Assembly (NCBI RefSeq): GCF_000423565.1
Contig: NZ_KE384048.1
Location: 1 to 35,102 of the forward strand
Length of the DNA stretch: 35,102 nucleotides
Reading direction: 5' to 3'
DNA from: Runella zeae DSM 19591
GTDB lineage: Bacteria > Bacteroidota > Bacteroidia > Cytophagales > Spirosomataceae
Numbering within the stretch: the stretch's first letter is position 1; each line of letters starts with the position of its first letter. Of the stretch, positions 24,839-34,468 are shown in pieces. Under the pieces are notes generated by a model that saw only the letters and a list, made by a program, of their open reading frames with translations, did not search any database and was not told where the DNA came from. A program made the translations under genes and the position numbers.

Positions 24839-25238
24839 TCAACTTACTTTTATCAAAAAACTGTTTATAATCTGTTTCTTATATCAAATTAGAATCCGAT
24901 TAGAATCAAAAAAACGCGGAACAAATATAAGTCAGAAAAGCTTTTTATGTTGATGTAAATAGTCAATGAACTAGTTGGTACCGTCATTTCTAAGAATATT
25001 TAATTTAAAAATAACATTTTGAATGTACACTAGAAACGACAAACCTACTATAATCACAGACCCATATCGCATACTGTATGCTATATTATGGCTTATTCTT
25101 GGCTTTAATAAACATATAATTAGGGATAGGGTATGCATCTATAATGTCAATTAAACGTATGTTTAATAAACAATTCAAGCTTAAACCTGTTATCATAAAA
25201 CGTATAGAGGTAAGGTAACCCTTAAATCACAATTATCA
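24839..25238. promoter_or_regulatory. Divergent 400-bp regulatory region with palindrome
   Basis: AT-rich region between the lipoprotein gene and the export operon. A 23-bp near-palindrome at 25064-25086 (ATAT-c-GCATAC-T-GTATGC-t-ATAT) lies about 150 bp before the ABC transporter start and could be a regulator site. No clear promoter boxes are seen. Confidence 0.35.
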
Positions 25239-27419
25239 ATGAATTCTCAATACATTTTACAGATTGTAGAACAACTTGCCTTAGCTACCGGCCAACCCAT
25301 GGTAGCGAGCAAAAATAAAGCATCCTTACTCGAAAACTCCACTGATTACAAGACTTCTGATATTCATTTATTTATTGAAGATTTGAGTAAATCAGCCAAA
25401 CTACATGATCTCACTATCGTAGTCAACAATATCCCCAAAGAACAATTCAAAGACTTCATCAATACCTCTCCTCACCCTATTTTGTACTTTGAGTGTAATT
25501 CGCAGGGGCTTACGCCAATGATAGTGGGGCGGAATTTCAAAGAAAAGAAAATCGAGTGGGCGCCTGTTATTACCAGAGATATGGAGGTAAAACAGCCACT
25601 TTTATTTGAAAATCAAGCAGATGAGTCTATCAATGGGCAGGTATTGTATGTGACGGCCTTTCCGATGCAACCCCTTGTAAGTGAAGATACCACCCTTCAT
25701 CAAGCAGAGAAAGAACCTCTTACGCCTGTTCAACGGCTGGTACGCCTGCTACGCAATGAGAGCAAAGACATTGGTTATATCTACTTTTATGCCGTTGTGG
25801 TAGGGCTTATCAGCTTAGTATTACCACTTGGGGTACAAGCCATCTTTAGCTTAGTTTCGAGTGGTTCGGTGTTTAGTTCGGTCTATGTATTGATGGGCTT
25901 AGTAGTAGTGGGATTGGTGGGAAGCGGAGTGATGCAGATTATCCAAATTTCGCTCGTTGAAACAGTGCAGCAACGGATTTTTGCGAAAGCGGCTTTTGAG
26001 TTTACCTACCGAGTGCCTCGCCTCAAATACGAAGGACTCCACCACGACAATCCCACCGAGCTCATGAACCGTTTTTTTGATGTATTAACGGTTCAAAAAT
26101 CACTCCCTAAATTTTTGATTGAGCTTAGTGCGGCACTTTTACAAATCATCTTTGGATTGTTGTTGCTGTCTTTTTATCACCCTTTCTTTATCGCATTTAC
26201 GTTTGTCATTTTTGCATTTTTCTTGGCTATCGTGCGTATCAATGGCAAAAAAGGCTTAGAGACTAGCATCAAAGAATCTAAATACAAATACCGAGTAGTA
26301 GCTTGGCTCGAAGGCATGGCAAGTGCTTTGTTTTCTTTCAAAACAGCTGGCACTACCAATCTTCCTATCCAACGTATGGATGGACTGGTGAGCAATTATC
26401 TCACTTATCGTACCAAACACTTTCGTATCTTAGAGGGCTTCTACTACTATGCTCTGTTTTTCAAGGCATTGGTGATTGGTGGATTGCTCATCTTAGGAAC
26501 CTATTTGTTGGTCAATCGTCAAATCTCTCTGGGTCAGTTCGTGGCTTCCGAAATCGTGATTGTGTTGTTGACCGGTGCTGTCGAAAAGCTTTTTTTGAGC
26601 ATTGATGTAGTATTTGACCTGCTTACCTCCGTCGACAAATTGGGATATGTAAGTGATTTACCACTTGAGAAAGAGAGTGGTTATAAATTTACTCCTGACT
26701 CAAATAGCAAAGGTTTATCCTTAAAAACACGAGATTTGACTTATTACTATACCGAAAGTACCAAAGCAGCTTTTAAAAACATCAACATAGACCTTAAGGA
26801 AGGTGAGCGAGTCTGCTTAACAGGACAGAATGGCTCTGGCAAACATACCCTCCTCAAGGTTTTATCGGGTGGCCTGACCACCTACGACGGTAGCATTATT
26901 TACAATGGTATCTCATTGCGCGATTTAGACATGCCTTCACTGCGGTCTTATATCAGTATGAATTTTCCCAACCAAGAAATTTTTGACGGTACCATACTCG
27001 AAAACCTAACCATGGGACGCAGCGGCATCACCCTCAAAGATGTACAAGCTGCGCTCGAAAACGTAAACTTAACCGACGAAATTGCCAATCTACCAGAAGG
27101 GCTCAGCACTCCTATTATTTCGGGAGGGAAGAGATTCTCGCTTAGTTTTGTTACCAAAATTGCCTTAGCTCGATGCCTACTTATCAAACCTAAACTTATG
27201 TTTTATACTGATGCTTTGCGCGACATCGAACGCACCGAGCGGCTTCGTATCATTGACCTTCTGACAGCCCCCGAAAACCCTTGGACGTTGGTGGTATTGT
27301 CAAACGACCCCGCTTTTATGGGTGCGTGCGATCGGGTAATTGTCATGGAAGAAGGTACAATCATTGCGGACGGTCCCTACAAAACAGTATTAAAAGAGGT
27401 TGCTAAACTCGAAAACTAA
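25239..27419 (+). CDS. ABC transporter of type I secretion type with degenerate ATPase
   Basis: A 726-residue half-transporter. The first about 150 residues form a degenerate C39-like domain without a catalytic Cys/His pair. The membrane domain (about 175-465) shows hydrophobic segments such as VVVGLISLVLPLGVQAIFSL and LLQIIFGLLLLSFYHPFFIA. The nucleotide-binding domain (about 495-726) is unusual. Walker A is GQNGSGKHT (529-537, H536 for Ser), the signature is ISGGK (627-631), Walker B reads LMFYTD (653-658) where LILDE is expected, so Asp is Thr and Glu is Asp, and the switch His is replaced by N689 (LSND). The Q-loop Gln also appears absent. It heads an operon with an HlyD-type adaptor and a TolC-type protein. 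It probably still binds nucleotide; its ability to hydrolyse it is doubtful. Confidence 0.9.
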   Translation: MNSQYILQIVEQLALATGQPMVASKNKASLLENSTDYKTSDIHLFIEDLSKSAKLHDLTIVVNNIPKEQFKDFINTSPHPILYFECNSQGLTPMIVGRNFKEKKIEWAPVITRDMEVKQPLLFENQADESINGQVLYVTAFPMQPLVSEDTTLHQAEKEPLTPVQRLVRLLRNESKDIGYIYFYAVVVGLISLVLPLGVQAIFSLVSSGSVFSSVYVLMGLVVVGLVGSGVMQIIQISLVETVQQRIFAKAAFEFTYRVPRLKYEGLHHDNPTELMNRFFDVLTVQKSLPKFLIELSAALLQIIFGLLLLSFYHPFFIAFTFVIFAFFLAIVRINGKKGLETSIKESKYKYRVVAWLEGMASALFSFKTAGTTNLPIQRMDGLVSNYLTYRTKHFRILEGFYYYALFFKALVIGGLLILGTYLLVNRQISLGQFVASEIVIVLLTGAVEKLFLSIDVVFDLLTSVDKLGYVSDLPLEKESGYKFTPDSNSKGLSLKTRDLTYYYTESTKAAFKNINIDLKEGERVCLTGQNGSGKHTLLKVLSGGLTTYDGSIIYNGISLRDLDMPSLRSYISMNFPNQEIFDGTILENLTMGRSGITLKDVQAALENVNLTDEIANLPEGLSTPIISGGKRFSLSFVTKIALARCLLIKPKLMFYTDALRDIERTERLRIIDLLTAPENPWTLVVLSNDPAFMGACDRVIVMEEGTIIADGPYKTVLKEVAKLEN

Positions 27420-27530
27420 CCATGTATGGCTCTATGTTTTGGTCAATAAAAAGACAAGAAATATTTCTCAAAATCATAGAACATCACTTTTTTATTTTAC
27501 GAGTTTAGGCACAATAAGGCCCTCAACAAT

Positions 27531-27562
27531 TTTCAAATTCGCACATTTTCAAATTTGCACAT
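27531..27562. repeat. Tandem 16-bp direct repeat before the adaptor gene
   Basis: TTTCAAATTCGCACAT (27531-27546) and TTTCAAATTTGCACAT (27547-27562) are direct repeats differing at one base, ending 6 bp before the HlyD-type ATG. It could be a regulator site or affect translation. Confidence 0.6.
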
Positions 27563-27568
27563 TTACTT

Positions 27569-28939
27569 ATGCTTAACTTATCAAACCAAAGAGTCAATGT
27601 GAAAGCCATAGAAGAAGAAGTGAACTCTTTACACACCCTCCATTCCCACAAAACCGCCCGCGTGGTATATCGCTGGATACTTGGCATCGTAGGCGCGCTA
27701 CTGCTAGTGATGTTTTTGCCTTGGCAGCAAAATATCCAAGGAAAAGGCTACGTCACGGCCCTTACCCCACAAGACCGCCCCCAAAATGTCCAAAATGCCG
27801 TAGCTGGTCAAATCCGCCATTGGAATGTGAGAGAAGGGGATTTTGTAAAGGAAGGAGACACGCTTCTTATTATATCTGAAATCAAGGACGAATACTTTGA
27901 CCCCCAAGTCTTGCTACGTACCCAAGAGCAAATCCAAGCCAAAATGGACGGGATAGAAGCTTATAAAAACAAAATAGAAGCCTCTGATAATCAGATTGCA
28001 GCCCTCCGACAAGCCCTTCAATTTAGTTTAGAGAAAACCCGGAATAAGCTTATTCAAGCCCAACAAAAAGTAAGGATTGATAGCGCGGATTTTGTGGCCC
28101 TCAACCGCAACCTCGAAATCACCAAAGAGCGACTCGACCGGGGGGAAGTAATGTACAAAGACGGTACTATCTCGCTGGTAGATTTGGAATCTCGTCGGGT
28201 CAAATTTCAAGAAGATCAAGCCAAAGTGATTTCACAAAATCAAAAGCTGGGGATATCGCGTAATGAACTTATCAATGCGCGTATCGAACTCAGCTCGGTA
28301 CAGGCTGATTATCAAAAAGAAATCGCCAAGGCACTGTCTGACCGTAGCTCGGCGCTGTCGAGTTTGGCAGAGGGCGAATCTGAGCTATCAAAGCTCCAAA
28401 ACAAATACGAGAATATCCGCATCCGACGCGATCAATATGTAGTGAGAGCGCCCCAAAGTGGATATATCGTCAAATCCCTCAAAGCAGGGATTGGCGAAAC
28501 CATCAAAGAAGGAGAGTCGATCGTAACGCTCCAACCCCAAACACCCGATTTGGCGGTCGAGTTGTATGTAAAAGCCATGGATTTATCACTCATTGCACCG
28601 GGTCGCCATGTCCGACTAGAGTTTGACGGTTGGCCTGCTTTGCAATTTTCAGGTTGGCCTGGCACTTCCGTAGGTACTTTTGGCGGGACTGTTGCCATTA
28701 TTGACCGCGTCAATAGCAAAAATGGCGAATATCGTTTAATTATCAAACCAGACCACAAAGGCAACGAAAATGAAAAATGGCCCGAACAATTACGAATTGG
28801 GTCGGGGGTTAATGGGTTTGTGATGCTCAAAGATGTACCTATTTGGTGGGAAATATGGCGTCAGTTGAATGGCTTCCCGCCAGATTATCTCAACGGCATC
28901 CTTCCCCAAGAAGAAGAAACTAAAGATAGTAAAAAATAA
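27569..28939 (+). CDS. HlyD-family periplasmic adaptor (membrane fusion protein)
   Basis: A 456-residue adaptor that links the inner-membrane ABC transporter to the outer-membrane channel. It has one N-terminal membrane segment (about residues 34-52, YRWILGIVGALLLVMFLPW), a split lipoyl domain (first half AVAGQIRHWNVREGDFVKEG at 77-96; second half APQSGYIVKSLKAGIGETIK later), and a long coiled-coil of about 180 residues between the halves. It lies 149 bp after the ABC gene and before the TolC-like gene, forming a tripartite export system. The substrate is not known and no substrate gene is obvious in the operon. Confidence 0.92.
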   Translation: MLNLSNQRVNVKAIEEEVNSLHTLHSHKTARVVYRWILGIVGALLLVMFLPWQQNIQGKGYVTALTPQDRPQNVQNAVAGQIRHWNVREGDFVKEGDTLLIISEIKDEYFDPQVLLRTQEQIQAKMDGIEAYKNKIEASDNQIAALRQALQFSLEKTRNKLIQAQQKVRIDSADFVALNRNLEITKERLDRGEVMYKDGTISLVDLESRRVKFQEDQAKVISQNQKLGISRNELINARIELSSVQADYQKEIAKALSDRSSALSSLAEGESELSKLQNKYENIRIRRDQYVVRAPQSGYIVKSLKAGIGETIKEGESIVTLQPQTPDLAVELYVKAMDLSLIAPGRHVRLEFDGWPALQFSGWPGTSVGTFGGTVAIIDRVNSKNGEYRLIIKPDHKGNENEKWPEQLRIGSGVNGFVMLKDVPIWWEIWRQLNGFPPDYLNGILPQEEETKDSKK

Positions 28940-29006
28940 CAATCAATAGACTGTTGGGAATTGCCATCCATCAAACTAACAGTACCCAAAGTATGGATTG
29001 CTCACT

Positions 29007-29050
29007 AAAGACAGGGAAATACCCTTTTTGGCCATAGCCCTGTCTTTTAT
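29007..29050 (+). terminator. Hairpin between adaptor and TolC-like gene
   Basis: AAAGACAGGG (29007-29016) pairs with CCCTGTCTTT (29038-29047) with a 21-base loop, followed by a T-rich stretch. It may act as a partial terminator that lowers expression of the outer-membrane channel relative to the first two genes. Confidence 0.65.
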
Positions 29051-29066
29051 TTCATTCTAAAAAGTC

Positions 29067-30476
29067 ATGAAATATATCGTTTTTATATGCCTTTTTTTTG
29101 TTCAACAAGGGTTTAGCCAATCTGATACGGCTAAGGTTTTTTCTTACCAAGACTTTTATGACTTGGTAACCCGTCACCATCCTATATTCAAACAAGCCAA
29201 TACCCTTTCAGACCAAGCAAAAGCCGAATTGTTGATGGCCAAAGGTGGCTTCGATCCCAAACTAGATGTAAATTTTGACCGTAAATTTTTTGACAACAAA
29301 GCCTATTTTAACTTTTGGGACAATCAGCTCAAAGTGCCTGTTTACTGGGCAAATATGGATGTGAAGGCAGGATTTGAACGAAACGTAGGCGATGTACTAG
29401 GAACCGACATTCGCACTCCGATTGATGGCCTTAGCTACGTAGGTCTTACGATGTCGGTACTGCAGCGATTTTCGATTGACGAAAGGCGTGCTACGCTACA
29501 AAACGCCCGTATTTTCCAAAATATTGCCGAAGCAGAGCGTATCAAAATGGTCAACAAACTGGTTTTATCGGCTGCCAAAGATTATTGGAATTGGTATTTT
29601 GCATACCAAAACTACTTATTGCTAAAAGATTTTTACAACTTAGCTGAGCAGCGTTTTGACTTGGTTCTCAAGAGAGTAGCTCAAGGGGACTTACCAGCAG
29701 TAGATACCTCAGATGCACAAGTTACGCTTTTGGACCGCCGTGTGATGCTTGAGCAAGCTACGGTCGATTTCCAGAATGCCCGCTTGATTTTGTCTAATTA
29801 TCTTTGGGATGCCGATGGCACTCCTCGGGAATTGCCTACCAATGCCATCCCTCAAGTCGCTCCCGCCCAACTCATCACGCCGGAGGTATTGTCAAGTTTA
29901 CTTGAGCAAGCCCGACAAAAACATCCCGATATTCAAAAGTTGGATTTAAAAGGGCAGCAATTACGAGTCGATGAACGTTTGGGACGCGAAATGCTCAAGC
30001 CAAAACTTGACATTGGACTATCGTCTCTCAACTATATGCATCGCTACATGACAGGACTCGAAATTCCTAAAACCGGCCCTTTTCCGCCATTTTACAAACT
30101 CAATGTAGACTTTTCAATGCCGCTTCTTTTTCGAAAAGAAAGGGGGAAATTGCAGACTATCCAAGTGAAGCAACTTCAAAACAATCTAGAATTACAACAA
30201 GTAAGGCGTGAAATCAACAACGAAATTCAGACCTCTTACAATGAAGTCAAAAACCTTGAACTTCAGATAAGAGAGCAGCAGTTGGCTATCGTGCGTCAAA
30301 CCCAAGTTTTACGCGCCGAAGAGCAGCGCTTTAGCATTGGCGAAAGTCAGTTGTTTTTGGTAAACCAAAGAGAAACCAAACTCAACGAACTGAAAGTCAA
30401 ACTAGAATCCATGAAATCCAAATATGAAAAAGCCAAAGCTACGCTGCTTTTTGCGGCTGGTAGCAGCGAGTGGTAG
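29067..30476 (+). CDS. TolC-family outer-membrane efflux protein
   Basis: A 469-residue outer-membrane channel with a signal peptide (MKYIVFICLFFVQQGFSQ) and two long helical repeats typical of the outer-membrane efflux protein family (HHPIFKQANTLSDQAKAELL near 38-57; HPDIQKLDLKGQQLRVDERL about 290-310), with helical ends (RQTQVLRAEEQRFSIGESQL) near the C-terminus. It completes the tripartite ABC export operon. It converges with tamL, with only 2 bp between the stop codons and no visible terminator. Confidence 0.93.
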   Translation: MKYIVFICLFFVQQGFSQSDTAKVFSYQDFYDLVTRHHPIFKQANTLSDQAKAELLMAKGGFDPKLDVNFDRKFFDNKAYFNFWDNQLKVPVYWANMDVKAGFERNVGDVLGTDIRTPIDGLSYVGLTMSVLQRFSIDERRATLQNARIFQNIAEAERIKMVNKLVLSAAKDYWNWYFAYQNYLLLKDFYNLAEQRFDLVLKRVAQGDLPAVDTSDAQVTLLDRRVMLEQATVDFQNARLILSNYLWDADGTPRELPTNAIPQVAPAQLITPEVLSSLLEQARQKHPDIQKLDLKGQQLRVDERLGREMLKPKLDIGLSSLNYMHRYMTGLEIPKTGPFPPFYKLNVDFSMPLLFRKERGKLQTIQVKQLQNNLELQQVRREINNEIQTSYNEVKNLELQIREQQLAIVRQTQVLRAEEQRFSIGESQLFLVNQRETKLNELKVKLESMKSKYEKAKATLLFAAGSSEW

Positions 30477-30478
30477 CC

Positions 30479-33220
30479 TCAAAATGGATATCCAATTCCG
30501 ATGTTGAGAACAGGATAATTGGGACTAGAACGACGAAACGAAAACTTTGGCAATAGGTATCGTTCGTCGATAACGGTTGTTTCACCATTTTGTTCTTTAA
30601 TTGTAAACCGACGGCTCGGGTCGTATACTTTTATTCCTAAATCGAGGCGAAATATAAAATACGACATGTCGTAGCGAAGACCCAATCCGGTACCTACCGC
30701 AAATTCTTTATAAAACCGATTGAAGTTAAAGACGCCATTCAAAATGTTTTGGCTAGGAGTAGTGGTATTGTCGAGGCGTAGCCTCCACACATTTCCTACG
30801 TCCAAAAAAACCGCATAATTGATATCTCCTACAAAGCGAAATAAGTGCCCTCTCAACTCCAAATTGGCTTCCATCAAAACATCTCCTAACTGCTCAAAAC
30901 GGTATTCGTACGCACCATATTGGGTCACTCCAGGGCGAAGCGTAGGTAGATCATCGTCCCTAAAAATAGGGCTACCTGTCTGCAAATCGACATTTGGGTA
31001 AGCCGTCCCTAGTCCCAAACGCCTTGGCAACCAAGCCCTTAAACTATTGCTCCCGCCGCCTGTCAGGGATTTTTCGTAAGGAGCTACCCGTCTGGTATTA
31101 TAATTATAGATCAATCCAGTATTGACTCTTGCTACCAACGTACTCTTAGGGCCTAACGGGCGATAGCTACGATATTCGGCATGGCCTTTCAAAAACTTAT
31201 ACAATTCAAATCCTTGCAATCCGAGCGGAAGTCGCTGCTGCTTTAGTAAATTCAGGGAAGTACCGCCAGATTCGGCAAACAACCGTAAATATTGCGCTTT
31301 ACGATTCTGCCCAATCAGATTATTGTTGAAGACATACGACAAACTTATACTTGAAATAACCGCTGGCTCGAAACTAAATTTCAGGGGGTTTCCGGCTTGC
31401 AAATAAAGCGAATCGAGCTGTTGGGCAAAACTCTTACTTTGACGACTTTGGAGAATGCTAAAATCAACCGCCGTAAAACTAAAATATTCAAACTCGCTAC
31501 GTTTCCAATTGTAACGCAGGCTTGCCTGAAAACCGCTCCGAATAAAATCAGGATCCGAACCCAAAAAGTCACGGTTGGTGTAATTATAACCCAAACTGAC
31601 AATGGTACGGGGAGTGCGGCGGTTGAGGGCAGTAGCCAATTTGCCCGGAAACAAAATACGAGGGAAAATCAAAGCCGTGTTTATACCCGTTTCAAAAGTG
31701 CGAACCAATTGAGCATTGTTGTTGCTCAAACCAAAATTGGCATCCAAAGCTCCTCGCAAGGTCACCTCAAAGTTTTCGAGGCTACCAAAAATATTTCGTA
31801 CCCTAAACGTGCCATTCAAAAAAGGCCCAGGCAGATTTTGAACCACATTGACTCCCCCTTCCCCCGTGACTTGGTATTTGTCAAAAGGAAACATCCGAAT
31901 CAAAGTGCGAATTTTCCCCGCCAAGGTGTCTGTTTCGATATTTACAAACCTAAATTGATCCAGTAAACTAAGCTGACGGGAGGTTTCATCCCAATCTTGC
32001 TTTCGGTACAAGGCCGCCGGTCGAATGAAGACCTTACTATCAATAACCCTTGGTGAATAAAACCGATTCTTGGGAAAAGAGTATGAAATACCACGGTACG
32101 ACAGCGTATCGCGGTCATTGGAAGAGACATCGCCCGGAAACCCTTCTATTCTTACCCCTATTGTTTGGAAATGATAACGCGTATGATTGTCTTGATTTCG
32201 GGGATAATTTACTTGTAATCCTTTGATATCTACCAAATGGGCTCTGCCTCTGTAAGAGGAGTCTACTACGCTTGTATCTACTATAAAACCACCTTTTCTT
32301 TTTCCTAGGTTGTTTTGTAAAGGTCTTAGATAGTTGCGATCAAAACCAAAATAGCCGTTGTTGCGCATCAATATCTCAATACGCTCTACTTCACTGACTA
32401 CATCAGTATATCTAAAATTGCGGCCTGATTTGAGAAACGAGCTGGTCCGCGTATTTTTCAAGAGGCTATCAATATCAGTATCAGTGTGGGTCAAAATATC
32501 TACCTTTCGGAGTACGTGAGGCAAGCCTTCCTGTACCTGATAAGTAGTTTTGATGCGTCCCAAAATAGTATCAGTCGCGTAGCTTACCGAGGCATCACGA
32601 TAACCCTCATTGACCAAATATCCCTTGATTTTGGTGGCATTGAGTTGGGCGTTTTTTTCAGAAAAATAAACAGGAGGCTCGCCAAACGTTCGCATCCACC
32701 AGTTGCCGCCTTCTATTCGAGCGGTATATTTGTTAGAAATACGCGTATATCTTCGACGTAGCTTCGAAAGTTTGTTCGGCTCATTGGCGTACAACTCAAA
32801 CTGCGTTTCATAATACCTCGTAAGCGAATCTAGCTGTTTGCGCTGGGCCTCACGATCGTATCCTTTGTCCAATCCTTGATAAATCCACAGAGACAACGTA
32901 GCACCCGGAATTCCTAAAAATTTTTTATTGGAGCGTTCGGGCAAGAGCGGGTCTAGATCGCTTGTCTTTACCGCCACATTCCCCCTAAAAATCTGATTTC
33001 CAAGCAAATACTCCCCTTTTTTTAAGTTAGGTTTAGGGGTACACCCCACCAAAAAAAACAAGAAAATGACCCCTATCCATGCTCTCTTACGAGAAGCTAT
33101 TGAAGTAAATAGGCACGCTTTCTCATCTTGATAAGTATCTTTGTAAATTGAAGGTAACGCCCCATGCCACCCTAAGTAGCTTATTTTTTTTTTGATACCT
33201 TCAATGATGCTATTGCTCAT
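30479..33220 (-). CDS. tamL: BamA/TamA-family outer-membrane lipoprotein (TamL)
   Basis: A 913-residue Omp85 protein, with POTRA-like domains in the N-terminal half (IKGYLVNEGYRDASVSYATD, KTTYQVQEGLPHVLRKVDIL) and a C-terminal 16-strand-type beta barrel ending in F (NIGIGYPF). A lipobox LVGC (C60) makes it a lipoprotein, the feature that marks the Bacteroidota homologue TamL of the translocation and assembly module. The stretch before the lipobox (59 residues) is unusually long; no Met, GTG or TTG alternative start is seen between, so I keep 33220. A divergent SpoU-type methyltransferase starts 35 bp away, a common Bacteroidota arrangement. Confidence 0.88.
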   Translation of the reverse strand: MSNSIIEGIKKKISYLGWHGALPSIYKDTYQDEKACLFTSIASRKRAWIGVIFLFFLVGCTPKPNLKKGEYLLGNQIFRGNVAVKTSDLDPLLPERSNKKFLGIPGATLSLWIYQGLDKGYDREAQRKQLDSLTRYYETQFELYANEPNKLSKLRRRYTRISNKYTARIEGGNWWMRTFGEPPVYFSEKNAQLNATKIKGYLVNEGYRDASVSYATDTILGRIKTTYQVQEGLPHVLRKVDILTHTDTDIDSLLKNTRTSSFLKSGRNFRYTDVVSEVERIEILMRNNGYFGFDRNYLRPLQNNLGKRKGGFIVDTSVVDSSYRGRAHLVDIKGLQVNYPRNQDNHTRYHFQTIGVRIEGFPGDVSSNDRDTLSYRGISYSFPKNRFYSPRVIDSKVFIRPAALYRKQDWDETSRQLSLLDQFRFVNIETDTLAGKIRTLIRMFPFDKYQVTGEGGVNVVQNLPGPFLNGTFRVRNIFGSLENFEVTLRGALDANFGLSNNNAQLVRTFETGINTALIFPRILFPGKLATALNRRTPRTIVSLGYNYTNRDFLGSDPDFIRSGFQASLRYNWKRSEFEYFSFTAVDFSILQSRQSKSFAQQLDSLYLQAGNPLKFSFEPAVISSISLSYVFNNNLIGQNRKAQYLRLFAESGGTSLNLLKQQRLPLGLQGFELYKFLKGHAEYRSYRPLGPKSTLVARVNTGLIYNYNTRRVAPYEKSLTGGGSNSLRAWLPRRLGLGTAYPNVDLQTGSPIFRDDDLPTLRPGVTQYGAYEYRFEQLGDVLMEANLELRGHLFRFVGDINYAVFLDVGNVWRLRLDNTTTPSQNILNGVFNFNRFYKEFAVGTGLGLRYDMSYFIFRLDLGIKVYDPSRRFTIKEQNGETTVIDERYLLPKFSFRRSSPNYPVLNIGIGYPF

Positions 33221-33255
33221 TCACTATTACTTTTGAAAATTATTGCTTTGTCCAA

Positions 33256-34005
33256 ATGCTATCTAAAAATCAATCCAAATATTTAAACTCGCTTCAACAA
33301 AAAAAATATCGCCAAGAATATGGTCATTTTTTGGTAGAAGGAGGCAAAAGTGTGTTAGAAGTCTTAGATGCTGATTTTCAAATAGAAACAATATTTGTTA
33401 CTGACAAATTTTACAAAGAAAACACCCAAAAACTAGAGAAACAACCTTTTAGGCTGGAAATCGCAACCGCCGACGAGCTCGCCAAGGCGGGCAGCCTCCA
33501 ATCCAACGACGCCGCCATTGCCCTTGTAAAAACGAAACCTAATGATTTTTTGTATGCCGATACCAGCGAATATGTGCTCATCCTCGACGATATCCGTGAC
33601 CCCGGCAATCTTGGCACCATCATCCGCATTGCCGATTGGTACGGTATTACCAAAATCGTATGCTCACTCACTACCACCGATTGGTACAATCCCAAGGTAA
33701 TCGCCGCTAGCAAAGGCTCCTTTACGCGCGTGAGAGGCTATTATACTGAACTAGAAGATTACCTTGAAAAAATAAAAAGTACCGAATGTAAGATTTACGG
33801 TACTTTTTTGGAAGGTGAAAATATTTATAAAACCACTTTTGGGCAAACAGGCTACATTGTGATGGGCAACGAATCGAATGGCATTAGCGAACCAGTAGAA
33901 AAGTACATTACCCACAAAATCACCATTCCTCGCTTCGGAAGTGCCGAGTCGCTCAATGTAGGCATCGCCACGGCGATTGTCTTAGACAATTGGCGCAGAG
34001 GATAA
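33256..34005 (+). CDS. TrmH/SpoU-family RNA methyltransferase
   Basis: A 249-residue SPOUT enzyme that transfers a methyl group from S-adenosylmethionine to the ribose 2'-OH of rRNA or tRNA. After an N-terminal substrate-binding domain come the three knot motifs: NLGTIIRIADWYG (118-130), VMGNESNGIS (202-211) and IPRFGSAESLNVGIATA (224-240). It is divergent from tamL with a 35-bp gap. Which RNA is modified cannot be said. Confidence 0.95.
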   Translation: MLSKNQSKYLNSLQQKKYRQEYGHFLVEGGKSVLEVLDADFQIETIFVTDKFYKENTQKLEKQPFRLEIATADELAKAGSLQSNDAAIALVKTKPNDFLYADTSEYVLILDDIRDPGNLGTIIRIADWYGITKIVCSLTTTDWYNPKVIAASKGSFTRVRGYYTELEDYLEKIKSTECKIYGTFLEGENIYKTTFGQTGYIVMGNESNGISEPVEKYITHKITIPRFGSAESLNVGIATAIVLDNWRRG

Positions 34006-34025
34006 ATGAGTCACAATATTATTTT

Positions 34026-34463
34026 TTATTCAGGGATTAAAACATACCTATTTATGGTCTCCCCTGTTTTCGGATTAGGGGCTGTATTCAGCAAAATCAA
34101 TCTTCCAGCTTTCATTTCTTCCACTTTAAAAACAAAGTTACCGGCATAAGGCGCAGGATTTAATTGATTGAATGTAAGCAGTGAATTTGAAGCCGAATAA
34201 TTCCATTTTCCTTCGAATGTTTCTCCGGTGTATTCTGTGATTCGAACTGATTTAGCATTGGGCAAAAACGCCAAACGAAATTTTGAATATCCAGGTATAA
34301 TATTATTGGTAGCCCCCAATGTGTACACAATCGTGCCTCCTTCTTTAACTTGCTCAGCTTTAAAAACACCTGTAAAAACTTCTTCGTCTGCTCGTACATT
34401 GCTTTTTCTACATCCCCCCAAAACAACAATAACCAAAAGGTTTAAAATTGCAATCCGTTTCAT
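34026..34463 (-). CDS. Small lipoprotein of unknown function
   Basis: A 145-residue protein with a signal sequence ending in LGGC (lipidated C18). The mature part is beta-rich (FRLAFLPNAKSVRITEYTGE, FEGKWNYSASNSLLTFN), like small lipocalin-type Bacteroidota lipoproteins in which a tested value is added to 'GKW-x-Y'. No family is assigned. It lies 5 bp after the T9SS gene on the same strand. Confidence 0.8.
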   Translation of the reverse strand: MKRIAILNLLVIVVLGGCRKSNVRADEEVFTGVFKAEQVKEGGTIVYTLGATNNIIPGYSKFRLAFLPNAKSVRITEYTGETFEGKWNYSASNSLLTFNQLNPAPYAGNFVFKVEEMKAGRLILLNTAPNPKTGETINRYVLIPE

Positions 34464-34468
34464 AAAGC

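Noticed and set aside
31397-31966. A 189-codon plus-strand ORF
   Set aside because: Antisense shadow of tamL.
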